Notes under the pieces: model-generated
Databases searched by the model: none
What the model was told of the DNA's origin: nothing
Seen by the model: the letters and a program-made list of their open reading frames with translations, nothing else
Position numbers and translations under genes: made by a program
Assembly (NCBI GenBank): GCA_002396505.1
Contig: DGYA01000124.1
Location: 809 to 64,808, forward strand
Reading direction: 5' to 3'
DNA from: Cyanobacteria bacterium UBA5018
GTDB lineage: Bacteria > Cyanobacteriota > Cyanobacteriia > PCC-6307 > Cyanobiaceae
Length of the DNA: 64,000 bases
In this document: positions 34,306 through 45,347 of the stretch, one piece after another
How positions within the stretch are numbered: position 1 is the stretch's first letter
Layout: every line of letters starts with the position of its first letter

Positions 34306-35535
34306 ATGCGAGTAGTGGTGGTGGGAGCCGGTCCGGCAGGGGCCTCCCTGGCCCTGGCCTTGGCACGGGCTGGCATCGCCACCACGCTGGTGGAAGCAGC
34401 CACCAATTTCAATCGGGAGTTGCGCGGTGAGGCCCTGATGCCCTCGGGCCTGGAGGCCCTTGCGGCACTGGGCTTGGCGCCCATTGCCGCGGCCGTGCCC
34501 CAGAGGGCCCTGGCCGGCTGGGCCGTGGCCGTGCAGGGCCGTCTGCTGTTCGAACTGGATGAACCGCTCGGGGCCAGCGACGAAGCGGCCTGCACCCTGG
34601 TCAACCAAACAGTCTGGCTGGAGCGGCTGCTCTGCCCCGCCGCCAGGCCAAGCGCGCTAACGCTGCTCACCGGCCAGCCAGTGAAGCAGCTGTTGCGCGA
34701 CGACAGCAGCGCAGCCCGCATCTCGGGCGTGACCCTGGCCACAGGCCAGCAGCTCCAGGCCGATCTGGTGGTGGCCTGCGATGGCCGAGCCTCCTTGCTA
34801 AGGCGCCAGGCAGGCCTGGCGCTAATCGGCCAGGACAGCCCCATCGATGTGCTCTGGTTTCGCTACGCGGAAACGCCCACAGCGCCGCCCCTGGCCGGCC
34901 GCTTTTACACCCTGGTGGGCGACGAGGGGATCGGCAGCCTGTTTTGCAATGCCAGCGGTCAGGTTCAGCTGGGCTGGGTGATCGATCATCTAGCGCCCAC
35001 CCCGTTGCGCAGTGCCGCTGAATGGAGCGCCAGGCTGGCCAGCCAGGCCCCGCCGCCGCTGGCCAGCTGGCTACTGGCAAATGCGGCTTGCTTAACCGCT
35101 CCGGTGCGGCTGAGCGTGCAGGTGGGCATGGCCGAACGCTGGTGGCAACCGGGTCTGCTGCTGCTGGGCGATGCGGCCCACCCGATGAGCCCGGTGCGGG
35201 CCCAGGGGATCAATGGGGCTCTGCGGGATGCAGCGGTGGCGGCTCGGCAGCTGATCGAGCTGGCGCAACCCCTGGCCCCGGGCGCCAGCCCGCCGCCGGC
35301 AGCGATCGACGCCAGGCTGGCCGCCATCGAAGCTGAGCGGCGGCCAGAGGTGAGCCAACTGCAGATCCTGCAGGCAGAAGAAATGCGTCGCGGCGAACTG
35401 CTACGCCAAAGGCCAGCCCTGCGCTGCCTGCTGGCGGCAACGGCGCCCCTGCTGGGGGGGCTGATCGGCAGGCGCTGGCGCAGCCAGCAGCTACAGCTCA
35501 GGCAGGGGATCAATCGCCTGACGCTGCGGCCATGA
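34306..35535 (+). CDS. FAD-dependent monooxygenase/hydroxylase (UbiH/PHBH-like)
   Basis: The protein has 409 residues. It has an N-terminal Rossmann GxGxxG (VVVGAGPAGASLALALARAG), a middle DG-type segment (VACDGRASLLRRQAG), and the FAD-ribityl motif GLLLLGDAAHPMSPVRAQGI followed by NGALRDA. This is the aromatic-ring/isoprenoid hydroxylase group of flavoproteins. The substrate is unknown; ring hydroxylation or halogenase-like chemistry is possible. The stop overlaps the next ATG (ATGA). Confidence 0.88.
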   Translation: MRVVVVGAGPAGASLALALARAGIATTLVEAATNFNRELRGEALMPSGLEALAALGLAPIAAAVPQRALAGWAVAVQGRLLFELDEPLGASDEAACTLVNQTVWLERLLCPAARPSALTLLTGQPVKQLLRDDSSAARISGVTLATGQQLQADLVVACDGRASLLRRQAGLALIGQDSPIDVLWFRYAETPTAPPLAGRFYTLVGDEGIGSLFCNASGQVQLGWVIDHLAPTPLRSAAEWSARLASQAPPPLASWLLANAACLTAPVRLSVQVGMAERWWQPGLLLLGDAAHPMSPVRAQGINGALRDAAVAARQLIELAQPLAPGASPPPAAIDARLAAIEAERRPEVSQLQILQAEEMRRGELLRQRPALRCLLAATAPLLGGLIGRRWRSQQLQLRQGINRLTLRP

Positions 35536-36017
35536 TGGGGCTCCATGCACTGGCTGATGCCATGGGCCGCCTCCGCCGCCTCGCCCACCTCTGTTACTGC
35601 GGCATGGTCACTTGCTGCCTGGTCACTGGGGGCCTGCTCGCTGGCGGCCTGGCTATGCCCTCCGCGCTGCGGGCCGCTCCCAAAGAGCTCAGCTATCCCA
35701 GCACTGATCAATGGCGCCAGCTACAGCTCACCGTGCTGGCCTGTGGCCGCGAGAACACAGCCGCTAGCTGCGATCTGGCCCGCAGCACCGCCGACCCGCT
35801 GCTGGATCACCCCCAGCTGCCGGCCACCTGCAAGGACACCCTCTGGACGATTCGCGACCAAGCTGTGGTGGCAGCCAGCAATAGCTACGCCCGCCGCGAA
35901 CGGCTCAACAAGGCCGCCAGTGAGCTGCTACCGCTCTGCCGGGAACGAAACGCCAACCCAGCCCCCAACAACAAGCCAGACCAGGGCGGCAAAACCAATA
36001 ACCTGCTCAAATTCTGA
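35532..36017 (+). CDS. Secreted hypothetical protein
   Basis: The protein has 161 residues, with four-base overlap (ATGA) with the monooxygenase gene; an ATG at 35535 is out of frame. A hydrophobic signal segment (~25-48, CCLVTGGLLAGGLAMPSALR) precedes a mature domain with four cysteines (LACGRENTAASCDLARS, ATCKDTLW, LPLCRERN) and a polar, asparagine-rich tail. Probably periplasmic; no known family. Confidence 0.65.
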   Translation: MMGLHALADAMGRLRRLAHLCYCGMVTCCLVTGGLLAGGLAMPSALRAAPKELSYPSTDQWRQLQLTVLACGRENTAASCDLARSTADPLLDHPQLPATCKDTLWTIRDQAVVAASNSYARRERLNKAASELLPLCRERNANPAPNNKPDQGGKTNNLLKF

Positions 36018-36077
36018 TCCCAAAGTTATTCAGTAGCCCAAGTAATCTCAATTAGCAATTTTCGAGATGAGATCTAG

Positions 36078-36092
36078 TTTTTTGAGGTGCCC
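36078..36092 (+). repeat. Dispersed 15-bp motif TTTTTTGAGRTGCCC, copy 3
   Basis: Identical to 29305-29319. Preceded by GAGATGAGATCTAG. Confidence 0.5.
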
Positions 36093-36182
36093 ATAAAAGT
36101 AAATTTAATTGCCCAGATCACCCCTTGGCATAGCTGAACTGCTCGGGTCTAGCTGGAAAGCATAAGCATGGCTGGATTTGAG

Positions 36183-36258
36183 TCTAGCTGGACGGCTTAG
36201 GTCTAGCTGGACGGCTTAGATCTAGCTGGACGGCCTAGGTCTAGCCGGACGGTCTGGC
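36183..36258 (+). repeat. Exact 19-bp tandem repeat (x4)
   Basis: The unit is TCTAGCTGGACGGCTTAGG with few substitutions. Anchors are 19 bp apart at 36183, 36202, 36221 and 36240. Confidence 0.9.
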
Positions 36259-36390
36259 TGGAGGGTTCGGGGCTGGCGGGAGGGTCTGTGGACCGGGCCT
36301 GCTGCAGCTCCATTTTCGCCAAGCTGCTTGGCGATTGCTTTTGGTCGCAGCGAGGTTTCTGGCCAATCAAGAAAGTGAATGCGCCTCCCC

Positions 36391-36795
36391 TCAAGCGGGT
36401 TGGGCAAGGATGGCGAGTGCCGTGGCATCCATGGTGGCCAGTCGCCAATCACTGCTCACCACGGCCCGCTCTGCCAATAAGCAGAGGGGGGTTTGGCGTG
36501 CCTCGGCCTCACAACTGGCGGAGAGGGCCAGCAGCGCCCCGGTGAGCTTGCCCCGCAGGCAGGCCTCGGCGCCCCTGCGCTCCAGCACGGCCCTGGCGGC
36601 CAGGCGACTGCGCTCCACCGCCTCGAAATAAGGGACTGGAGTTACACCGCCCATCACCCCCGCCAACCCAGCGGAGTGAAAGCCAACTGCCAGCAACAGC
36701 GCAAGCAAGCCGATCTGAATAGACCTCGAGGCAAATCGCCTGGGAAAGATTGCAATTCGCCTGGCCAACATTGCAACCAGTTCAGGAAAGATCAT
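36391..36795 (-). CDS. Small secreted hypothetical protein
   Basis: The protein has 134 residues. Basic residues and a hydrophobic signal segment (SIQIGLLALLLAVGFHSAGL) are followed by a small Ala/Arg/Glu-rich helical domain with three cysteines (EACLRGKL; SASCEAEARQTPLCLLAERA). Probably periplasmic. The start is uncertain; in-frame starts closer to the hydrophobic segment exist. The product is unknown. Confidence 0.6.
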   Translation of the reverse strand: MIFPELVAMLARRIAIFPRRFASRSIQIGLLALLLAVGFHSAGLAGVMGGVTPVPYFEAVERSRLAARAVLERRGAEACLRGKLTGALLALSASCEAEARQTPLCLLAERAVVSSDWRLATMDATALAILAQPA

Positions 36796-39145
<2,350 letters not shown>

Positions 39146-39340
39146 TCCAGGGAGTGTGCTGGGGCCCGCCTCAGCTTTTGTGGGGTCCGTTCTTTTTATC
39201 GGGCCCGCCCTCAGCCTGGGTGGGGTCCGTTCTTTTTATCGGGCCTGCCCTCACTCAGCTTTGGTGGGGCCCGTCCCTTTAATGGGGGCCAGCCCTTTTA
39301 ATGAAACCCGCCATCAGCTTTGCTGGGTCCCGTCCTTTTC
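39146..39340 (+). repeat. ~40-bp tandem repeat downstream of pgm
   Basis: TGGGGTCCGTTCTTTTTATC starts at 39181 and again at 39221, exactly 40 bp apart. Degenerate partial units flank these at 39160, 39265 and ~39324, joined by GGGCCCGCCCTCAGC. The repeat runs into the 3' end of the convergent small gene. Confidence 0.85.
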
Positions 39341-39595
39341 GCCAAGCCGTATTAGACGTATCTGGCGCATAGTTTCACCCCATGCGCCACAAAATCCAGC
39401 TCCGAATAATACCAGCAATACCCCATGCGGCGGAAATGGGGTGAAAGGTTGACCAGGCACTTGGGCGGCTCGGTTGAGCAGAAGCAACACCACCATCGCC
39501 ATCAAGATGCATAGCAGCGCCGAAAAAACGATGCGTCGATTATCTCGGCGTAACTGACGACGGGGACGATAGCCAGGGGGCTTGGGAAGCGGCAT
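39314..39595 (-). CDS. Small membrane hypothetical protein
   Basis: The protein has 93 residues. It has a basic N-terminus (PGYRPRRQLRRDNRR), a hydrophobic helix (IVFSALLCILMAMVVLLLLN), and a second hydrophobic stretch (HGVLLVLFGAGFCGAW), ending in a charged tail. The last codons lie in the ~40-bp repeat, so the C-terminus may have been redefined by repeat growth. It is the gene downstream of the RND pump on the same strand (3 bp gap), perhaps co-transcribed. Confidence 0.65.
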   Translation of the reverse strand: MPLPKPPGYRPRRQLRRDNRRIVFSALLCILMAMVVLLLLNRAAQVPGQPFTPFPPHGVLLVLFGAGFCGAWGETMRQIRLIRLGEKDGTQQS

Positions 39596-39598
39596 AAC

Positions 39599-42500
39599 TC
39601 AAGGCTGGACAGGTTCAGGCAGTACAGGCTCCGTTTGCTTGCTGGCAGGAAACCAATCTGATTCCAGATTCTTCATCAGCACATAGAACGCAGGCACCAC
39701 AAACAGACTAGTCACAGTAGCCACCAACAGACCACCAAAGATCACGGAACCAACCGAACGCTGGCTCATGGCGCCGGCACCATGGGCCACCACTAGCGGG
39801 AAGAAACCAGACAAGGCCGCTGAGGCCGTCATCAGGATTGGGCGCAACCGGGATTCAGCCGCCCCCTTAACAGCCTCCGGAGCCGATAAGCCCGTCTGCA
39901 TACGCTGATTAGCTAAATCAACAATTAATATGCCATTCTTAGCGGCTAGGCCGATCAGGGTTACCAGGCCAACCTGGGCATAGACGTTGTTGACTTGATG
40001 CATAAGCACCAAAAACATTAGCGCCCCGAGCATGGCCAAGGGCACAGTCATTAAAATGATCATTGGATCAATATAGCTTCCATACTGAGCTGAAAGCACC
40101 AGATAAACCACAATAATGCCCAGGGCAAATACCAGGGCAGCCAGGGAACCTGCAGCCACTTCAGATCGGCTCAAAGCAGACCAGGCAAAACCGATGTTAG
40201 TGAAACTAATCTTGCTGAATGCAGACTGCAAAGCCTCGATCGCCTGCCCACTACTCTTACCAAGATTTTCCACTCCCTGAATCAGCACAGTGCGATACAA
40301 ATTGTAGTGGCTAATAATCGGTGGAGCACTGTCAAGCTTGACTTTTACCACATTGGCGAGGGGGATCAGTTCGCCGCTGCTGTTAGGTACATAAAGGTTG
40401 TCCAGGTCTTGAACTACGTCTCTTTCCGAGCCTTCAGCCTGCACGTAAACCTGTCGATATTGACCATTCTCATAGGTTTGATTCACAAAAGCTCCACCGT
40501 TGAACACCCCCAGCACTTGCATTGCCTTGCTAAAATCTATATTTAGTGAAGCCATGCGATCGCGATCAGGGATTAGCCTCCATACCGGGGCGTCGCTGAG
40601 ATACTGGGTATAAAGGTTGAAGAAATTTCCCGATGCCATGGCTTTTTTCACCAATTGCCAGGCCATGTTATATAGATCAGTGGGGCTATATCCACCATTG
40701 CTGAGATCATTAAACTGGAAGGAAAGTCCCCCTTGGGCGCTGAAGCCTGGCACCGCCGCTGGCGGTGCCGCAAGCACCTTGGCCCCAGGGATAGCTGCAA
40801 AAGATTTGTTCATCCTTTTAATGATTGCGCCTGCGGATTGATCCGGTGAATTCCGTTCTTCGATTGGCTTGAGTCCGAAGAAGAAAACGCCTTGATTCAG
40901 TGCACCACCATTAAAACCAAGGCCACCAATCATCTCGCCACTCACCACATCTTCTTCCGCTGCCACAATTTTTCTGGCTTGAGCAGCCACCTCCATCGTG
41001 GCATCAAGTGATGCCTGTGGTGGCAATTGAATGATGCCAAGGCCATAGCCCTGATCTTCAGTGGGCACAAAGCCGGTGGGAATAGCCGTAAATGCCAAAC
41101 CGGCGAGCACCACACCAGCTAACAAAACAGCCACCACGATCCTGCGTAGACGGATTACCTGAGCCAGCAGGCGGGAATAGGTATTGGCAAAACTGTCAAA
41201 CAGTCGATTGAAACCCCGGAAAATCGGCTGCAAAAATGTACCCACTACTCCCCCCAGCAGCCCAAATCCAATGCACCATGGCCAGCCACCAAACAAGTAC
41301 CCATAGCCAGCGCCGAAGGCCGCTCCAATCAAAGTCCAGGCGATCCCTTTGGGCTCCGTCTTGCCACCTCCAAGCAGCAGAGCTGACTGCAGGGGCTTTC
41401 CAGAAATGGCATTAAAAGTACTGACCACAATTGCAAATACAATTGTGAGCGCAAACTGGCGATAGATTACCCCGGTGGCACCTGGGAAGAAAGTGACTGG
41501 CACAAATACCGCCAGCAGCACCAAAGCGGTGGCCAAGATTGCGCCTGTTAGCTCCTTCATTGCATTAGAAGCAGCTAAAAACGGGCGCTCGCCTGCTTCA
41601 ATCCTGGCCGAAACAGCCTCAACTACCACAATCGCGTCATCTACCACCAAACCGGTGGCGAGAATGATGCCGAGCAGAGTGAGCTCGTTAATAGAAAAAC
41701 CAAATATTTTAACAAAAATCAGTGCCCCTAGCAGGGCAATTGGCAGGGCCAGGGCTGGCACCATTGTGGCCTTCCAGTCCTGCAGAAATAGAAATATGAT
41801 TAGTAAAACCAGCACCACCGCATCCCGCAGGGCATCTAAGGCACCCCAGATCGAGGCATTAATGAAATCAGTCTGGTCGAACACCTTCTCCAAAACAACC
41901 CCAGGCGGCAGGGTCTTCTCAAAGTTTTTGAGCACCACATCAACCTGCTTTGCCGTGTCTATGGCATTGCTTCCCGGCAGCTGGATCACACCAAAACCGA
42001 CACAGGGATAACCGGTTTTAGCATTTATAGCAGCTTGATTAAAATTCTGAAAAGCATACTCAGCTCTACCTACATCCCCCAGTCGAATTAAGCTGCCATC
42101 TGGTCCCTTGTCAGAACCCTGCCCACCAGGACCACCGGCTAAAATCAAATTTTCAAATTCTTCTACAGACTTGAGATTTCCCTCCACCAATATTGGATAG
42201 GTGGTTTGATTTTTCGCCGTGGAGGGCGGGCCACCGATAGAGCCACCAACCACTATCTGGTTCTGGGAGCTAAGGGCATCGGTTACAGCCTGTACGGACA
42301 GGTTAAATCGGGCTAGCTTTTGCGGATCTACCCAGAGCCTGTAGGCTGGATTGCTACTGCCAAATACAGTCACTTGGCCCACTCCAGGAGAGCGAGTCAA
42401 GGGGTATGCCAAATTAAGCTGATACAATCCATTGAGGTAATTACGATCGAATTGCCCCTCAGTAGAGGTGATATTGTAAACCTTCAAATAGCTACTGGCC

Positions 42501-42901
42501 GTCTGCTGAACCGTTACCCCCTGACTATTAACACTAGAGGGCAGCTGAGCCGAAGCAGTATTAACACGATTGAGCACATTGACCTGATCAATGTCAGGAT
42601 CTGTATTAGCCTTAAAAAAGACATTTATCTGACTAGCTCCTTCGCTGGTGCTAAATGATGTGATATAATCCATCCCCGGAGTGCCATTAATTTGCTGCTC
42701 AAGGGGGCCTGTTACGGCACTTTCTACGGTGAGGGCATCGGCACCCGGCAGGTTGGCATTTACCTGAATTGTGGGTGGTGCAATATTTGGCAAATTCTCG
42801 ATTGGCAGCAGCGGTAAACTGATCATGCCCGCCAATAAAATCAAGATGCTGCACACCGTGCTCAGCACGGGGCGGCGAATAAAGGTATCTGAAAGACTCA
42901 T
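39599..42901 (-). CDS. RND efflux pump inner-membrane transporter (HAE1/AcrB family)
   Basis: The protein has 1100 residues. It begins MSLSDTFIRRPVLSTVCSIL, followed by the porter region (IAPPTIQVNANLPGADALTV, QQINGTPGMDYI). The proton-relay helix segment with DD is present (ATGLVVDDAIVVVEAVSARI), followed by PVTFFPGATGVIYRQFALTI and the second porter/TM half (QYGSYIDPMIILMTVPLAML; LVTLIGLAAKNGILIVDLAN). It contains a ~50-residue extra segment around 505-560 with two additional hydrophobic stretches (AWTLIGAAFGAGYGYLFGGW) inserted before the mid-protein helices, longer than standard AcrB. Its start overlaps the adaptor stop (ATGA). No outer-membrane TolC gene is nearby. Confidence 0.94.
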   Translation of the reverse strand: MSLSDTFIRRPVLSTVCSILILLAGMISLPLLPIENLPNIAPPTIQVNANLPGADALTVESAVTGPLEQQINGTPGMDYITSFSTSEGASQINVFFKANTDPDIDQVNVLNRVNTASAQLPSSVNSQGVTVQQTASSYLKVYNITSTEGQFDRNYLNGLYQLNLAYPLTRSPGVGQVTVFGSSNPAYRLWVDPQKLARFNLSVQAVTDALSSQNQIVVGGSIGGPPSTAKNQTTYPILVEGNLKSVEEFENLILAGGPGGQGSDKGPDGSLIRLGDVGRAEYAFQNFNQAAINAKTGYPCVGFGVIQLPGSNAIDTAKQVDVVLKNFEKTLPPGVVLEKVFDQTDFINASIWGALDALRDAVVLVLLIIFLFLQDWKATMVPALALPIALLGALIFVKIFGFSINELTLLGIILATGLVVDDAIVVVEAVSARIEAGERPFLAASNAMKELTGAILATALVLLAVFVPVTFFPGATGVIYRQFALTIVFAIVVSTFNAISGKPLQSALLLGGGKTEPKGIAWTLIGAAFGAGYGYLFGGWPWCIGFGLLGGVVGTFLQPIFRGFNRLFDSFANTYSRLLAQVIRLRRIVVAVLLAGVVLAGLAFTAIPTGFVPTEDQGYGLGIIQLPPQASLDATMEVAAQARKIVAAEEDVVSGEMIGGLGFNGGALNQGVFFFGLKPIEERNSPDQSAGAIIKRMNKSFAAIPGAKVLAAPPAAVPGFSAQGGLSFQFNDLSNGGYSPTDLYNMAWQLVKKAMASGNFFNLYTQYLSDAPVWRLIPDRDRMASLNIDFSKAMQVLGVFNGGAFVNQTYENGQYRQVYVQAEGSERDVVQDLDNLYVPNSSGELIPLANVVKVKLDSAPPIISHYNLYRTVLIQGVENLGKSSGQAIEALQSAFSKISFTNIGFAWSALSRSEVAAGSLAALVFALGIIVVYLVLSAQYGSYIDPMIILMTVPLAMLGALMFLVLMHQVNNVYAQVGLVTLIGLAAKNGILIVDLANQRMQTGLSAPEAVKGAAESRLRPILMTASAALSGFFPLVVAHGAGAMSQRSVGSVIFGGLLVATVTSLFVVPAFYVLMKNLESDWFPASKQTEPVLPEPVQP

Positions 42902-44004
42902 CGGTTGACCTGGGCTGGATTTACTGGTTGCACGGAAATGCCGCTACGTAACTGGGCCAAATTACCTAGAACCACCTGATCGGCTGCGGTAATTCCCTGG
43001 AGAACTGGATAGGCTCCAGCCTGCATCTTGCCGAGGCCCACAGGCACCTGGATCGCCACGGGCAGATCCGGACGGGGCTTGGGATCAGGACTTCTAGCAA
43101 GCCTTCTGGTGGCCTCAGCCACGCTGACAGCCAAAAATACAAAGGGCTTGCCGGCCTGCATAAGCACCGCCTGCTGGGGAATCATCAGATTCTGCTGTTT
43201 GGAAAAGATGATTGTTGCGCTAACCCGTTGATTGCTGCGCAGGGCAGCATCCGGGTTGTCAAAAACAGCCTTAACCAGCAAAGTTTGGCGTTGCTTATCC
43301 AGGGATGGCGCTACGAAAGTAACCGACCCAGTAGCCGCCGGCCGCTTTGGATCTGGCCCCTTAAGAATTACCTGAAGCCCTGGCACCACCCGATCAGCCA
43401 GCTCACCTGGCACGTCCAACCGCACCCAGAGCTTGCTGTTATCAACCACACTGGCAACCACAGATCCAGCCTGAATAACGTCACCAATTTTATAGTTCAG
43501 ATTGCCTACATAGCCGGGGATCGGCGACAACACGTTTTTATAGGCCAGGGTGGCAGAAGATGCCTTAAGCTGGTCATTACTTTGAATCGCCTGGGTGACA
43601 TAAAAATCGCGATCCTTGGTGGAAACCGCACCCTGCTGATTCAGGAAAATATATCGCTCAGCATTAACGCGATCCTTGCGAAATTCAGCGGCATCAGCGT
43701 TAACACTTGCCTGTTGCTGAATCTGATCCAATACAAATAGCAGTTGCCCCGGGCGCACCCGCTGTCCCTCGTATACCGGCATTTTCACAATGCGACCGGC
43801 AATCTCAGGGGCCAGCCGCACTTCGCGGATCGCCTCAAGCGTGCTCTGATAATCAGCCGAATCCGGATTTACTTCGGGCCGTGGAGTCACCAGCACCACC
43901 TGGGGCGGCGGTGGCAATGGCAGCTGCCTTTCACTGCAGCCCACCAAGCTGCCAACAATCAATAGGCCCAGCAAGCCAGGCGTGATCTGAACCTGACGAC
44001 GCAC
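42898..44004 (-). CDS. RND efflux periplasmic adaptor (HlyD/AcrA-type), lipoprotein
   Basis: The protein has 368 residues. The lipobox is VGSLVGCSERQ near position 23. It has biotinyl-lipoyl half motifs (APEIAGRIVKMPVYEGQRVR; LSPIPGYVGNLNYKIGDVIQ), an alpha-hairpin, and a C-terminal beta-barrel/membrane-proximal domain. It bridges the RND pump to an outer-membrane channel. Four-base overlap with the downstream RND gene shows they are one operon. Confidence 0.92.
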   Translation of the reverse strand: MRRQVQITPGLLGLLIVGSLVGCSERQLPLPPPPQVVLVTPRPEVNPDSADYQSTLEAIREVRLAPEIAGRIVKMPVYEGQRVRPGQLLFVLDQIQQQASVNADAAEFRKDRVNAERYIFLNQQGAVSTKDRDFYVTQAIQSNDQLKASSATLAYKNVLSPIPGYVGNLNYKIGDVIQAGSVVASVVDNSKLWVRLDVPGELADRVVPGLQVILKGPDPKRPAATGSVTFVAPSLDKQRQTLLVKAVFDNPDAALRSNQRVSATIIFSKQQNLMIPQQAVLMQAGKPFVFLAVSVAEATRRLARSPDPKPRPDLPVAIQVPVGLGKMQAGAYPVLQGITAADQVVLGNLAQLRSGISVQPVNPAQVNR

Positions 44005-44106
44005 AGTATCAACACATACCCAGGAACACTAACGGAGAAACGCAACAGCCCCCTCCCCCCCAAAAAACAGCCCCCTAACATCCATTACAGTAAATAGCAG
44101 TAAGGA

Positions 44107-44204
44107 ATCTCTGGAAAACCCTAGCCAAGGCCAATTGAGCCCTGATGCCGCAAAGGTTCCCGGGTGGCAGGATCGCCGAAATAGCGGGTTTCCAGAGTCT
44201 GGTT
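44107..44204 (-). repeat. Dispersed ~62-bp repeat, copy B, with inverted end
   Basis: The reverse complement of 44141-44203 matches 14809-14870, reading CAGACTCTGGAAACCC to TTTGCGGCATCAGG. On the plus strand CTCTGGAAAACCC at 44109-44121 is a near-perfect inverted copy of the other end, so the ~95 bp look like a small element with inverted termini. The element directly abuts the stop of the upstream adaptor gene. Confidence 0.75.
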
Positions 44205-45273
44205 AGTCCAACCTGACCGGCTGGCCGTGGCGCAGGTTGATAACGCCGCTGGTGATCACCAGCTCGCCAGGGGCCAGCCCGCTGAGCAAGGGATAGCGAG
44301 TGCCCTGCAGCGGCCCCAGCCGCACGGGGGTCTGCAGGGCAAAGCGGCTGGAGGCGGGCAGTTGGCGCATTTCCGCCAGGGGAGCCTTGCCCGGTTGGCG
44401 CTCCAGGGAAGCCAAATTGCCAACTCGATAAACAAAAGCCTGACCAGCCAGGCTGGTCACTGCGGTGAACGGCACCGAGGCCTGCCAGGCCTGCTCGAAC
44501 ACCAGCCTGGTAGGCAACCTCATCCCTGCCCGCAAGCGGCCCTTGGCATTGGCAAAGGCGGCCTTCACCAGCAACACCTGGCTGTCCGTACTCACGCCCG
44601 GATCGGCGCTCAGCACCGGCCCCTGGGCCAACTCGCCGCCGGCGGCATCGAACAACCGCACCAACTGGCCCGGCCGCAGTCGATCCGCCAGGTGGGCCGG
44701 CAGATCGATACGAGCCAAGAGCCGATCGTTACGCAGCAAGCTGCCGATCGGACTGCCGGCCTGAATCACGTCACCGGGCTTGATCCGCACATCGGCCAAA
44801 GTGCCCTCGATCGGGGCGCGCAGTTGCTTGAAGCCCAGATCGGCGCGGCGGGCCACCAGGGCTTCTCGGGCAGCGATGTAGGTCTGGCGGTACTGGTCGC
44901 GGTCGATCGCGCTGGCGGCACCCTGGCGCACGAGTGCCGCATAGCGTTCAAAATTGAGCTGGCTGGTCTGCATCTGGGCCTGCAGGCTGGCCACCTCTGC
45001 CCGCTGCTGGGTCTGGTCAAGCACCAGCAGCAATTGGCCCCGCTGCACCCGTTCCCCCTGCTGCACCAGCAGCCGCTGCACCCGCCCGCTCGCCTGGGCG
45101 GCCAACTGGACGCTGGCTGCCGCCTCCAGGGTGCTGACGGTGTCCACCCCATCGGCAAAAGGGGCCTTAGCGATCACCTCGGTGAGCACCCTGACCAGAG
45201 GCCGCTCCGGCGGCCTAGGCCCACAGGCCACCAGCAGCAGGGCAGGCAGCAGCAGTGAAGCAAAACGGCGCAT
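44203..45273 (-). CDS. Second RND efflux periplasmic adaptor (HlyD/AcrA-type), lipoprotein
   Basis: From ATG 45273 the protein has 356 residues. The signal and lipobox are clear (MRRFASLLLPALLLVACGPR), which makes the earlier in-frame starts unlikely. Lipoyl halves are VQLAAQASGRVQRLLVQQGE and LRAPIEGTLADVRIKPGDVI. The alpha-hairpin and barrel follow. It lies 198 bp upstream of a second adaptor-RND pair on the same strand, so one pump has two adaptors. It could form heteromeric adaptors or be a leftover of another pump. Confidence 0.9.
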   Translation of the reverse strand: MRRFASLLLPALLLVACGPRPPERPLVRVLTEVIAKAPFADGVDTVSTLEAAASVQLAAQASGRVQRLLVQQGERVQRGQLLLVLDQTQQRAEVASLQAQMQTSQLNFERYAALVRQGAASAIDRDQYRQTYIAAREALVARRADLGFKQLRAPIEGTLADVRIKPGDVIQAGSPIGSLLRNDRLLARIDLPAHLADRLRPGQLVRLFDAAGGELAQGPVLSADPGVSTDSQVLLVKAAFANAKGRLRAGMRLPTRLVFEQAWQASVPFTAVTSLAGQAFVYRVGNLASLERQPGKAPLAEMRQLPASSRFALQTPVRLGPLQGTRYPLLSGLAPGELVITSGVINLRHGQPVRLD

Positions 45274-45347
45274 GGGCGGAGCGTATCGCCACAGGACCGA
45301 TGATGGCGAATACACATTTATGCCGCCGGTGACCCAGCAGCTCACCC

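Larger units (their letters stand above)
36018..36390. other. Spacer with dispersed motif and 19-bp repeat
   Basis: Contains the 15-bp motif (36078-36092) and a tandem repeat at 36183-36258. TCTAGCTGG/TCTAGCCGG anchors fall at 36183, 36202, 36221 and 36240, 19 bp apart, with looser units from 36148 and beyond 36258. No gene is supported. Confidence 0.65.
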
